From positions 4,588,001 to 4,652,000 of the forward strand of contig NZ_CP079946.1 in the NCBI RefSeq assembly GCF_019968905.1: DNA of 64,000 nt, given 5' to 3'. Below the pieces are notes generated by a model. That model was not told the origin of the DNA and did not search any database. It saw nothing but the letters and a program-made list of their open reading frames with translations. The translations under genes and the position numbers were made by a program. This DNA is from Corallococcus sp. EGB. GTDB lineage: Bacteria; Myxococcota; Myxococcia; Myxococcales; Myxococcaceae. Each line of letters begins with the position of its first letter. Position 1 is the first letter of the stretch. Shown piece by piece: positions 8,008 through 16,197 of the stretch.

Positions 8008-9056
8008 CCACGCAGCCAGCGCAGGAAGTCCTGCACCGGCCCCTTGAGCCGGTGCGCGTCCGACAGCAGGGTGCCGTGATCCCCCGGCCCCTGCAGCTCC
8101 ACGAACCGCGCCTGCACCCCCGCCGCCGTCAGCTGGTGGTAGGTGTCCCGCACGCGGCCCGCCGGGGCCAACGCGTCCGTCGAGCCCACGAGCAGGAGCA
8201 CCCGCGCGCGGATCTTCGGGAACGTCTCCGTCAGGTCGCAGCCCGCGTACGCGGAGCACAGCAGCGACCACGCCACCGGATCGAACGTGTCCGCGAATGA
8301 CGCGGCCTCCGCCTCCAGCGCCGCCTGCGCCGCCGCGCTGTCCGGATACGCGCTGGCCAGGTGGTCGCGCCCGTAGAGCAGCTTGAGGTAGTCCAGCCGC
8401 AGCCGCGCCAGCGTCCGGTTCGGCGCGCGCTCGCGCAGGGGCGGGGTGTCCTCGTTGTCGGGCGCCATGCGCAGCACCTGCGACGTGAGCCCCAGCTTCT
8501 CGCGCAGCCCCTCCGGCAGCGCCCGCGCCGCGCCCAGCACCACCACGCCGTCGGTCAGCTCCGGGAACAGCGCCGCGAGCCGCAGCGCCACCAGCCCTCC
8601 CAGGCCCACGCCCACCAGGGCCCGCACGCGCGTGAGCTCCATGGAGCGCAGGAGCGCGGACACGCCTCGCGCCATGTCCAGCACGGTGAGCGGCGGGAGC
8701 GTCGCGCCCCACGGCGCGCCGGTGTGCGGATCCGGCGTCAGCGGCGACGTGGAGCCGAACGGGCTGCCCAGCAGGTTGGGCACGATGACCGGCGTCACCT
8801 CCGGATCCAGCGCCTTGCCCGGGCCGATCAGCTCGCGCCCCCAGCCCGAAGGTTCGTACGCACCGTTCACTTCCGTGCGCAGCGCTTGATGGGAGTGCGA
8901 CAGGTCGTGCAGCACCACCACCGCTTTGCCGTCTGACGGTTTCCCATGGGCCTGCCAGGCGATCTGGGGACTTCCCAGCAGCTCCCCTTCCTCCAGCGGA
9001 AGGGGCACGGTGAACAGTTGGATTCCCTCGGCCTGGGGCACGATGATGGGGCTCAT
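8004..9056 (-). CDS. Homoserine O-acetyltransferase (MetX)-like alpha/beta hydrolase lacking the nucleophile Ser
   Basis: 350 residues, the size of MetX. Family motifs are easy to see: the lid-strand GPGKALDPE (MetX: GPG-ALDT), NLLGSPFGSTSP (NxLGGC.GSTGP), DPHTGAPWGATLPPLTVLDMA, and acid/His regions SGSTDALAP-like VGSTDALAP and GDHGTLL. The nucleophile elbow, GGSMGG in MetX, reads G149-V-G151-L-G-G, so the catalytic Ser is replaced by Gly. The Asp and His are kept. It is probably not a working acetyltransferase of the ordinary type; it may act with another substrate mechanism or as a non-catalytic member. It is convergent with udk. Confidence 0.75.
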   Translation of the reverse strand: MSPIIVPQAEGIQLFTVPLPLEEGELLGSPQIAWQAHGKPSDGKAVVVLHDLSHSHQALRTEVNGAYEPSGWGRELIGPGKALDPEVTPVIVPNLLGSPFGSTSPLTPDPHTGAPWGATLPPLTVLDMARGVSALLRSMELTRVRALVGVGLGGLVALRLAALFPELTDGVVVLGAARALPEGLREKLGLTSQVLRMAPDNEDTPPLRERAPNRTLARLRLDYLKLLYGRDHLASAYPDSAAAQAALEAEAASFADTFDPVAWSLLCSAYAGCDLTETFPKIRARVLLLVGSTDALAPAGRVRDTYHQLTAAGVQARFVELQGPGDHGTLLSDAHRLKGPVQDFLRWLRG

Positions 9057-9091
9057 ATCATTGCCTGCCCGTACGCACAGGAGCCTGTCGC

Positions 9092-10021
9092 TTGAAGCGC
9101 TACTTCGGAATCATCGTTGTCATCGCCCTGGTGATCGTCGCCGCAGTGGCGAGCCACCGCACCGCCTCCGCCCGGGCACTCGAGGCGGAGCGGGACGCGG
9201 ACTTCCGCCGGATCCAGTCGGTCTACCTGGAGCGGGTGGGGTGGATGCGCTCCAACCCGGATGAGGCGTCCTACCGGGACGAGCTGAGGTCGTTCTTCAA
9301 GGCGTACTTCGACGACATCGACGGCCACCTGGACCGCTTCCACGGCAACAAGAAGTTCGACAACTACCTGGCGGAGCTGGACAAGCGCGCGGAGTCGGGC
9401 GGCGACAAGAAGGACAACCGCGCCACGGACCGCAAGGCCTTCTACGAGTACGCGCGCAAGCAGTTCGACGCCCTGCACGAGGGCCGCTACCGCCCGGTGT
9501 GGACCGCCACGGACAAGGGCATGCGCCTGGACGTGGTGTCCAACGACGTGGTGATGGTGATGGGCAAGCCGCAGATCCGCCTGCAGCTGGTGCTCTGGGG
9601 CGCGCAGCGCGTGGAGAAGGACGAGGGCAAGGTGAAGAAGATGGTCACCAGCGCCACGTTCGACACGGTGTGGAAGCTCACGGACGCGAAGGGCAAGCTC
9701 CTGGGCGAGATGCGCGGCGCCGACCCGTCGATGAAGATCGACTACCCCGAGCGCCTCATCGCCGAGTTCCCCCCGCAGATGGTGCTGGGCCACTACGACC
9801 TGGACCTCATGCCCGCGGACGTGTCGAAGCTGGAGATGACCATCAACGTCTCCTCGCACGCGGCGTCGGGCGGCAACGCCAACGCCACCTACGTGTGGAA
9901 GATGGACGTGCCGTCGGAGTGGAAGCTGGGCGCCAACGAGACGTGGGAAGGCGCCACGCAGGAGGAGCGGCCGGAGGAGGAGATCGACCCGGCCAAGGCC
10001 TCCGCCAAGAAGGGCGGGTAG
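9092..10021 (+). CDS. N-terminally anchored hypothetical protein
   Basis: 309 residues from a TTG start with AGGAG 8 bases upstream. Residues ~4-21 (YFGIIVVIALVIVAAVAS) are one membrane helix; the rest is soluble and, by orientation, probably periplasmic. The middle is charged and helical (KKFDNYLAELDKRAE), followed by a beta-rich domain (RLDVVSNDVVMVMGKPQIRLQL... to ...YVWKMDVPSEWKLG). Family not recognised. It faces the propeller gene tail to tail and is divergent from the MetX-like gene with only 35 bp between, so the promoters overlap. Confidence 0.75.
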   Translation: MKRYFGIIVVIALVIVAAVASHRTASARALEAERDADFRRIQSVYLERVGWMRSNPDEASYRDELRSFFKAYFDDIDGHLDRFHGNKKFDNYLAELDKRAESGGDKKDNRATDRKAFYEYARKQFDALHEGRYRPVWTATDKGMRLDVVSNDVVMVMGKPQIRLQLVLWGAQRVEKDEGKVKKMVTSATFDTVWKLTDAKGKLLGEMRGADPSMKIDYPERLIAEFPPQMVLGHYDLDLMPADVSKLEMTINVSSHAASGGNANATYVWKMDVPSEWKLGANETWEGATQEERPEEEIDPAKASAKKGG

Positions 10022-10055
10022 CCCTTCGTTTCGGATGAAGGGCGGGGAGCCCTTC
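10021..10055. terminator. Alternating hairpin between convergent genes
   Basis: Three 7-base arms follow each other: GCCCTTC (10021-10027), GAAGGGC (10037-10043) and GCCCTTC (10049-10055). The middle arm can pair with either neighbour, giving two mutually exclusive hairpins. Position between two convergent stop codons suggests a bidirectional terminator, though no T-run follows. Confidence 0.4.
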
Positions 10056-10062
10056 GTCGTCG

Positions 10063-12258
10063 TCACTTCACCACGGCGAAGTGCGAACCCAGCCGGTACG
10101 CGGACAGCGTGCCGGCGTCGTCCAGGAAGTACAGGTTGAGGCGCACGTCGGCCTGGAGCGCGACGAGCCCCACCCCCGCGCGCACCTCCGCGAGCACCTG
10201 ACCGCCGCGAGGATCCACCGCGCGCACCACCTCGCCCGCGATGAGCGTCACGTCGCGGGCGGTGCGCGCCGGCAGCGCGGTGATCAGCGGCTCACCCGCC
10301 GCGCCCACGCGCCAGTCCACCTGTCCGGACAGGGCCACGCGAGCGGCGGCCCCGGATGCGCTCGTCACCACCACCGCGCGAGGCAGCGGCGCCAGCGCGT
10401 AGGGCCCGGGGCCCAGGTGCAGCGCGCGCTCCCAGACCTTGCGTCCGCGCGCGTCCAGGCACACCAGGAACCCGTCCTGGTCGCGCATCCCGGCCATGAG
10501 CACCCGCTGGCCCACCGGCAGCGGCGTGGAGGGCAGGAGGAGGTCCGGCTCGAACGTCCACTGCGCCTCTCCGGTGTGCGCGTCCGCGAGCAGCAGCGCG
10601 TGGTGCGAGCCGCGCCCCATGAGCGCCAGGAAGCGCCGGCCCCACGGGACCGGGGGCCCATGGAAGGGCAGCGGTGAGCGCAGCCGGTAGCGCACCTGGC
10701 CGTCCTCCAGGTCCAGGCCGTACAGGTAGCCCGAGTCCGTGGACAGGAGCGCCCGGTGTCCCTGCGTGGCCAGCCACCCGCGCTGCGTGCGCGGCGGGGC
10801 CAGGCGCCACACCTCGCGGCCCGTGGCCTCCGCGAAGGCCACCGCCGTGCGGTCCTCCGACAGCGTCACGAGCAGCCCGTCCTGGCGCAGGAGCAGCGGT
10901 CCCAGCGGGATTCCGTCATGGTCGTGCAGCCATCGGGCCCCCGCGCCCCGGCCGGTGAAGCCGTACACGCGCGTGTCGTCCGCCGCCACCGCGTGGCCAT
11001 CCGCGGACGCCGCCACGCCCAGCGACGCGGCCCGGCGCCACAAGAGCCCGCCGTCCTTGCGCGAGAACGCCCCCGCCAGCCCCGGCGCGCAGTACACCGG
11101 CCCATGCCGGCCCAACAGCAGCCGCGCCTCCTCCGGCTCCTCCAGCCCGCGCTGCTCCCACAGCTTCTCGAAGCGCAGGCGCCTCAGCTTCCCGGGCACC
11201 TTCAGGGGGCGGGACTCACCGCGCGCCGGGGAAGGCTTGCGCTCGCGTGCCTCGCCCTCGGCCTCGGGCGGCTTGTGGGCGCCCCGCAGGTGCGACAGCC
11301 CCTCGCGGCAGCGCTCCGCCAGCTCCACGAGGTACGGGTTGGAGACCTGGACCCGGTGCGCCTCCGCGAACGCCAGGCCCAGCGCCTCGCCCAACTGGAA
11401 GAGGGCGGACAGGAGCGCCGCCGGCTCCAGCTCGAACCAGGTGCCGGTGGGCCCCAGCTTCGCCCGCCGTCCTGGCAGGTCCAGCGTCAGCAGGGGGCGC
11501 ACGCCCGCGGGCTCGAACTCGAAGCGGGCCTCGCCCAGCTCCACCGCCCGCGCCAGCTCCACCGCCTGCCGAGACAGCTCCAGCACCGTGAGGAACGGCG
11601 GCCCCTGCGCGCGCCACGCCTGCGGCCGTCCGGGCAGCGCCAGCCACACCTCGCCCGCACCCAACAGCGGCGCCAGCGCCCCGGAGGTGCCCTTCGAGGG
11701 CGCCTCGCGCGAGGCGGGGGAGATGTCCTTCAGCTCGAAGCCGAACCCCGGCACGGAGACGGGCTCGATCCGCAGCGGGGTGGGGGGCACCGGTGGCCCT
11801 TCCGCATGCGGGGCGGCCTTGCCCAGGCCCTGGAGCGCCTCGCCCAGCTTCCGGGCGGCCGAGGCGGACAGCGCCTTGGGGGCGAGCTTCGTCACGTCCT
11901 GGAGGAAGCGCTGACCGCTCTGGCGGGTGGCCTTCGTCAGCTCCTCGGCGTCCACCCGGATGGGCGGGCGCAGCAGGTGCGCGGGCCGGGCGAGGCTGGC
12001 CACCGACAGCTCGATGTCCGGCCCGACGCGCCGCAACACGAGCTCCAGGTGCGCCTCCGTCAGTGACACCTGCGCCAGCCGCCGCTTCCCCGCGTGCAGG
12101 GCGGCTACCGCCTCCACCAGCGCGGGGACGACCTCCGCCAGGGGCTCCTCCACCGCCCCGGGCAACAGGTTCACCCCGTCCAGTTCCAGCGCGATGGAAT
12201 CGAGCGGGGAGGCTGACGGTTCGCGCTTCCAATGGTGTCCGATGCGAAGACGGGTCAT
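10063..12258 (-). CDS. PQQ-type beta-propeller protein with a long novel N-terminal region
   Basis: 731 residues, no signal peptide. The last ~340 residues are a propeller of PQQ/quinoprotein type: repeated strands such as GLLWRRAASLGV, GREVWRLAPP, GYLYGLDLEDGQVRYRL, AHTGEAQWTFEP and GRKVWERALHLG, each with the W-x-x-(D/G)-G-x-x-x-W style spacing. The first ~380 residues are Leu/Ala/Glu-rich, with sections repeating a 'FLTVLELSRQAVELA' and 'EPAALLSALFQLGEAL' helical style, and are not recognised. The lack of an export signal argues against a quinoprotein dehydrogenase and for a scaffold. I took the ATG at 12258; the longer reading to 12297 is possible. Divergent from the HARE-HTH gene (97 bp). 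Confidence 0.75.
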   Translation of the reverse strand: MTRLRIGHHWKREPSASPLDSIALELDGVNLLPGAVEEPLAEVVPALVEAVAALHAGKRRLAQVSLTEAHLELVLRRVGPDIELSVASLARPAHLLRPPIRVDAEELTKATRQSGQRFLQDVTKLAPKALSASAARKLGEALQGLGKAAPHAEGPPVPPTPLRIEPVSVPGFGFELKDISPASREAPSKGTSGALAPLLGAGEVWLALPGRPQAWRAQGPPFLTVLELSRQAVELARAVELGEARFEFEPAGVRPLLTLDLPGRRAKLGPTGTWFELEPAALLSALFQLGEALGLAFAEAHRVQVSNPYLVELAERCREGLSHLRGAHKPPEAEGEARERKPSPARGESRPLKVPGKLRRLRFEKLWEQRGLEEPEEARLLLGRHGPVYCAPGLAGAFSRKDGGLLWRRAASLGVAASADGHAVAADDTRVYGFTGRGAGARWLHDHDGIPLGPLLLRQDGLLVTLSEDRTAVAFAEATGREVWRLAPPRTQRGWLATQGHRALLSTDSGYLYGLDLEDGQVRYRLRSPLPFHGPPVPWGRRFLALMGRGSHHALLLADAHTGEAQWTFEPDLLLPSTPLPVGQRVLMAGMRDQDGFLVCLDARGRKVWERALHLGPGPYALAPLPRAVVVTSASGAAARVALSGQVDWRVGAAGEPLITALPARTARDVTLIAGEVVRAVDPRGGQVLAEVRAGVGLVALQADVRLNLYFLDDAGTLSAYRLGSHFAVVK

Positions 12259-12355
12259 TGACGTTCGTTGACAAGCCAGTTTAGCGGTGGCTAGCATCCG
12301 CCGCCCATACGGACCTACATTTTTGTAACCGTTCGGAATTCTTGGGGAATACTCG

Positions 12356-14569
12356 ATGACATTTTACGAGGCCGCGCTCCGGGTACTGGAGAGCGAAGGT
12401 CGCCCCCTGCATTTCCTTGAGATCACGGAGAAGTCCATCCAGCTGAGCCTGCTGTCCCACATCGGTAAGACGCCGGAAGTGACGATGCTGTCGCGACTGG
12501 CCGCCATGGCGCGACGGACGCGGGATCGCAAGGTGATTGTCACGGCGAAGGATACCTTCGCATTGACGGACTGGTCGCTTCCCGAGGACATCGAGGCACT
12601 TGCACAGACGGGCGTGATGGAGCCGCATCCGGAGGAGGACTTGCCTCCGCTGCGGCCGGTGGAGCGCCACCCGGAGCCGCGCACGGACAACGTCCGCGCG
12701 TCGGGCCGGGGCACGGAGCGCAAGCGCCGCCGTGACGAGGGCGAAGAGGAGCGGGGTGGCCGCCGCAAGCGCTTCCCGCCGCTGCCGGAGGTGGTGTTCG
12801 AGATCCTCAGCGAGGCGGAGGCCGCGCTGCGCACGGATCAGATCATCGAGCGCGCCAAGGGCAAGGAGCTGTGCGCGGAGGAGACCACGGTGGAGGCGGT
12901 GCTCACCGCCCTGCTGGAGGACAACCAGCGCCGCATCGACGCCGGCCGCCGCCCCCAGTACGCCTTCAACCAGGAGACCGGCGAGGTGTCCCTGGAGCGC
13001 GCGGGCGCGCCGAGCGAGGCGCCGCCCCTGGAGCTCCAGGCCGCCTTCGCGCAGGCCCTGGGCATCCCGCTGGAGGGGGGCCGCCCGGTGCTGGGCAAGC
13101 CCGCCGCGGCCGGCGAGCCGCTGGTGGACGAGGCCCTCATCACCACCGCGCGCACGGCCCTCAAGGACGCGCGCCGGGCGGTGGCGCGCGGGCTGCGCAA
13201 GCGCCTGGGCGACGCGGACGTGGGCACCTTCGAGAAGTCCGTGGTGAAGATGATGCACGGGCTGGGCTTCCGCGAGCTGAAGGTCGCCAAGCGCTCCAAG
13301 GAAGGTCCCCTGCTCACCGCGCGCAAGCGCGAGGGCAGCGTGGAGCTGCGCTACGCCGTGCGCATGCTCAAGGGCACGCCGGGCATCGACCGCAAGACGG
13401 TGCAGGAGCTGCGGCGCGACCTGGGCCACTACTCCGCGCAGGTGGGCCTGCTGGTGAGCGCGGGCGAGGTGCGCGGCGACGCGCGCTCCGAGGCGCAGGC
13501 CTCCGGCTCGCTGGTGATGCTGTGGTGCGGTGACGCCCTGGGCGAGAAGTTCCTGGAGGCGAAGACCGCCGTCACCGTCACCCAGGTGGAGCTGTACGAC
13601 ATCGACGAGCGCTTCTTCGAGGCCGCCAAGCTGGACGCCGAGGAGGCCCAGCGGCGCCGCGAGGAGCGCAAGAGCGAGAAGCAGGCCCGCGAGGAGGGCG
13701 ATGGCGAGGTCGCTGTCGCCGCCACCTCCGAGCGCACGGACCGTCCCGAGCGGAGCGAGCGTCCGGATCGCGCCGAGCGCCGCCGCGACCGTCAGCGCGA
13801 GCGCGCCGAGTCCCGCGACGCCGCCCAGCCGGGCGCCGAGGGCTCCGAGGCCAAGGCCTCGCCGGTGGCCCCCGCGCCGCCGGCCGCCGCCGGGTTCACG
13901 CCCGCGTCGGAAGAGGACGAGTCCGAGGAGGGCGACGACGAGGGTGACGACGAGGATCTGGAGGCCGCCAGCGCCTTCGTGGGCGGAGCCAAGGAGGGCG
14001 CCGAGGCCGGCGCCGCCGAGGGCAACGCCTCCGAGCGCAAGCGCCGCCGCCGCCGCCGCCGCGGCCGTCGCGGCCGTGGCACGCGCGGAGCGGAGGGCTC
14101 GCCCGCGGGTGAAGCGGGCGCGGCCACCGGTGAGGCCGCCGCGTCCGCGGGCGGAGCCACCGCCACCACCGAGTCGGCCGGTGCCACCACGGTGGCGGCG
14201 GTCGCCTCCGAAGGGGAGGGGACCTCTGGTGCCATCGCCGCGCCTTCGCCGGCTGGCAGCGTCACGGGCGAGCCCGTCGCTCTCGCGGGTGAGGCCCTGC
14301 CCATGACGGCGCAGGCGTCCGCCAGCCCCGCGCAGGGAGAGTCCGACGCCACGTCGCCCGCCGTGGGCAGGACCTGGCAGGCGGGCGAAGCGGTGCAGGC
14401 CACCTTGGAGTCCGGCGAAGCCACGCGGGCCGCGTCCGACGCGGAGACTCCGGCGGCCTCGCAGGCGCTGCCTCCGGATGCGGCCACCGCCGAGGTGTCC
14501 GCGCAGCCCGCCAACGAAGCGCCGTCGCCTGGGACGGACGGTTCGTCCGAGGGCAACAAGGAAGGCTGA
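12356..14569 (+). CDS. HARE-HTH protein with Mrr-like nuclease fold and long disordered tail
   Basis: 737 residues. 1-75: a HARE-HTH winged helix (TFYEAALRVLESEGRPLHFLEI, then ...DTFALTDW), as in RNA polymerase delta subunit and ASXL proteins. 141-215: a second winged-helix-like unit. 291-400: a region laid out like Mrr-type restriction endonucleases (FEKSVVKMMHGLGF, SVELRYAVRMLK, VGLLVSAGEV, LVMLWCGDALGEKFL); the Asp of the usual GDGGVD and the Q/ExK are not clearly kept, so cutting activity is doubtful. 405-737: Arg/Glu-rich, then acidic, then an RKRRRRRRRGRRGRG patch and an Ala/Thr/Glu-rich tail, all low complexity. Likely a nucleic-acid-associated protein; the tail recalls histone-like or RNase E-like disordered regions (inference). 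Confidence 0.75.
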   Translation: MTFYEAALRVLESEGRPLHFLEITEKSIQLSLLSHIGKTPEVTMLSRLAAMARRTRDRKVIVTAKDTFALTDWSLPEDIEALAQTGVMEPHPEEDLPPLRPVERHPEPRTDNVRASGRGTERKRRRDEGEEERGGRRKRFPPLPEVVFEILSEAEAALRTDQIIERAKGKELCAEETTVEAVLTALLEDNQRRIDAGRRPQYAFNQETGEVSLERAGAPSEAPPLELQAAFAQALGIPLEGGRPVLGKPAAAGEPLVDEALITTARTALKDARRAVARGLRKRLGDADVGTFEKSVVKMMHGLGFRELKVAKRSKEGPLLTARKREGSVELRYAVRMLKGTPGIDRKTVQELRRDLGHYSAQVGLLVSAGEVRGDARSEAQASGSLVMLWCGDALGEKFLEAKTAVTVTQVELYDIDERFFEAAKLDAEEAQRRREERKSEKQAREEGDGEVAVAATSERTDRPERSERPDRAERRRDRQRERAESRDAAQPGAEGSEAKASPVAPAPPAAAGFTPASEEDESEEGDDEGDDEDLEAASAFVGGAKEGAEAGAAEGNASERKRRRRRRRGRRGRGTRGAEGSPAGEAGAATGEAAASAGGATATTESAGATTVAAVASEGEGTSGAIAAPSPAGSVTGEPVALAGEALPMTAQASASPAQGESDATSPAVGRTWQAGEAVQATLESGEATRAASDAETPAASQALPPDAATAEVSAQPANEAPSPGTDGSSEGNKEG

Positions 14570-14614
14570 GCCCCCGCACGGAATCAGGTGCGGTGGACGC
14601 GGGAGTGTTAGCCT

Positions 14615-15541
14615 GTGGAGGCCATGAAGCCGGCCCTGCTGCTTACCTCCTGCGTGCTGTTCCTCGGGGCCTGCCGCTCGCAGGCTCCGCGCTATCCGGT
14701 GGCGCCGGTGGAGCTCTCCGGGGCCACCCTGCGGGACAACGCCCTCCTGGGCTTCGGCCCGGAAGGCGTGCGGGACCTGTTCGACGGCGCGCTGCAGTCC
14801 TCCGGCCGCTTCGAGCTGGTGGACGAAGAGGTCCCCAAGAAGTCCCGCCCCTGGCGGCTTTCGCTGGACGTGCCCTTCACCCGCGAGGTGCTGAAGGACG
14901 GCAATCCGCACAGCTTCGCGGAGGTGGGCGCCAACCTGTCCCTGGAGCGCTTCGGCGGCAACACACCCCAGCGCTACGAGGTCGTGGGCCTGGGCGAGGC
15001 GGCGGTTCAGGAGGACTCGCCGGAGGGGCGCCGGACGGCCATGCGCGCCGCGCTGGAGAGCGCGCTCAGGCAGGTCGCGGAGTCCGCGGCGCTGCAGTTC
15101 GCCGCGTTGGACCGCTCGGACGAGGCGCTGGTGGCGGACCTCCAGGCCACCGACGCGCGCATCCGCGAGTTCGCCCTGCGGACGCTGGCCGAGCGCAAGC
15201 ACCCGGCCGCGGCGCCGCTGTTGATTGATCGCCTCAAGGACACCAGCGACGCGGATCAGGTGCGCCGCACCATCGGCGCGCTGGCGGAGATGAAGGCCAA
15301 GAGCGCAGTGCCGGCGCTCATCGACCTGGCGCGCGGCCGCGACTCGGGCTTCCTGCAGGAGATCGTCTTCGCCGTGGGCGAGATTGGCGGCCCCGAGGCG
15401 GAGGCGTACCTCTACACGGTGGCCCAGGGGCACGACACGCCGTCCGTGCAGGCCGCCGCGCAGCAGGCGCTGGACACCCTCTACGCATCACGCAACCACG
15501 CAACCGCGGAGGCGCGTGGCCAGGGCCACGCGGACCCTTGA
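14615..15541 (+). CDS. Lipoprotein with C-terminal HEAT repeats
   Basis: 308 residues from GTG 14615 (GGGAG 9 bases upstream); the in-frame ATG at 14624 is an alternative. A lipobox LFLGAC puts the lipidated Cys near residue 20. The middle resembles a periplasmic beta domain; residues ~195-300 are HEAT-like repeats (REFALRTLAERKHPAAAPLLIDRL, RRTIGALAEMKAKSAVPALIDLA, EIVFAVGEIGGPEAEAYLYTVA). HEAT repeats serve protein binding. It starts a tightly spaced run with a second lipoprotein, birA, coaX and the 380-residue protein. Confidence 0.8.
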   Translation: MEAMKPALLLTSCVLFLGACRSQAPRYPVAPVELSGATLRDNALLGFGPEGVRDLFDGALQSSGRFELVDEEVPKKSRPWRLSLDVPFTREVLKDGNPHSFAEVGANLSLERFGGNTPQRYEVVGLGEAAVQEDSPEGRRTAMRAALESALRQVAESAALQFAALDRSDEALVADLQATDARIREFALRTLAERKHPAAAPLLIDRLKDTSDADQVRRTIGALAEMKAKSAVPALIDLARGRDSGFLQEIVFAVGEIGGPEAEAYLYTVAQGHDTPSVQAAAQQALDTLYASRNHATAEARGQGHADP

Positions 15542-15545
15542 GCGC

Positions 15546-16181
15546 ATGAAGCAGCCGTCCTTGAAGCAGTCGCTGTCGATGGTGGGGGGCCTGGCCCTCC
15601 TGGCCTCCACGCTGGTGGGCTCCGGCTGCGCGAAGCGCGTCGAAGCGGACGCGCGCCCCTCGCCCGAGTCCATTGCCCAGTACTACCCGCTGGCGGTGGG
15701 CAACGCGTGGACGTACCGCATCGATGGGCGCGACGACAAACCCGTCACGGTGGAGATCGTCAAGGAGCAGGACGGGTACTTCGTGGACAATCAGGGCGGC
15801 CAGCTCACGGTGGACGCCTTCGGCCTGCGCGACCCCAAGCGCTACCTCCTGCGCGGTCCGCTGGAGGCCGGGCGCGGCTGGAACAACGTCGTGTCCGTGT
15901 CCTCCACGGAGCGCTACCAGCTGGTGCAGGTGGGCTTCGCGTGCCAGGTGCCCGCGGGCTCGTTCCCCAACTGCGTGAGCGTGGAAGGCCGCAACAAGGT
16001 GGACGGGAAGACGACGCTCGTCAACACGATGACCTTCGCCGCGGGCGTGGGCCTGGTCCGCGTGGACGTGGCCACGGAGCAGGACGGCCAGCGCGTGCCG
16101 CAGACCGAACTGGAGCTCATCTCCTTCAAGGCCAGCCCGGGCGCCGCGCCCTCGACGCAGGCCGCTCCCGCCTCGAACTGA
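15546..16181 (+). CDS. Lipoprotein, hypothetical
   Basis: 211 residues. Signal peptide and lipobox at the N-terminus (LASTLVGSGC, Cys near 27). The mature part opens SIAQYYPLAVGNAWTYRIDGR, a beginning common in secreted proteins of unknown function from delta-proteobacteria ('YYPL--GN-WTY'), and continues as beta strands with two cysteines (FACQVPAGSFPNC) that may pair. Starts 4 bases after the preceding stop. Exported and probably outer-membrane attached; role not known. Confidence 0.8.
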   Translation: MKQPSLKQSLSMVGGLALLASTLVGSGCAKRVEADARPSPESIAQYYPLAVGNAWTYRIDGRDDKPVTVEIVKEQDGYFVDNQGGQLTVDAFGLRDPKRYLLRGPLEAGRGWNNVVSVSSTERYQLVQVGFACQVPAGSFPNCVSVEGRNKVDGKTTLVNTMTFAAGVGLVRVDVATEQDGQRVPQTELELISFKASPGAAPSTQAAPASN

Positions 16182-16197
16182 AGCGGCTCGCCCCACC

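Noticed and set aside
12281-15433. Very long open frame antisense to the HARE-HTH gene
   Set aside because: His/Arg/Leu/Gly-rich composition is that of the complementary strand of a high-GC gene; the forward frame has a HARE-HTH motif and proper codon use.
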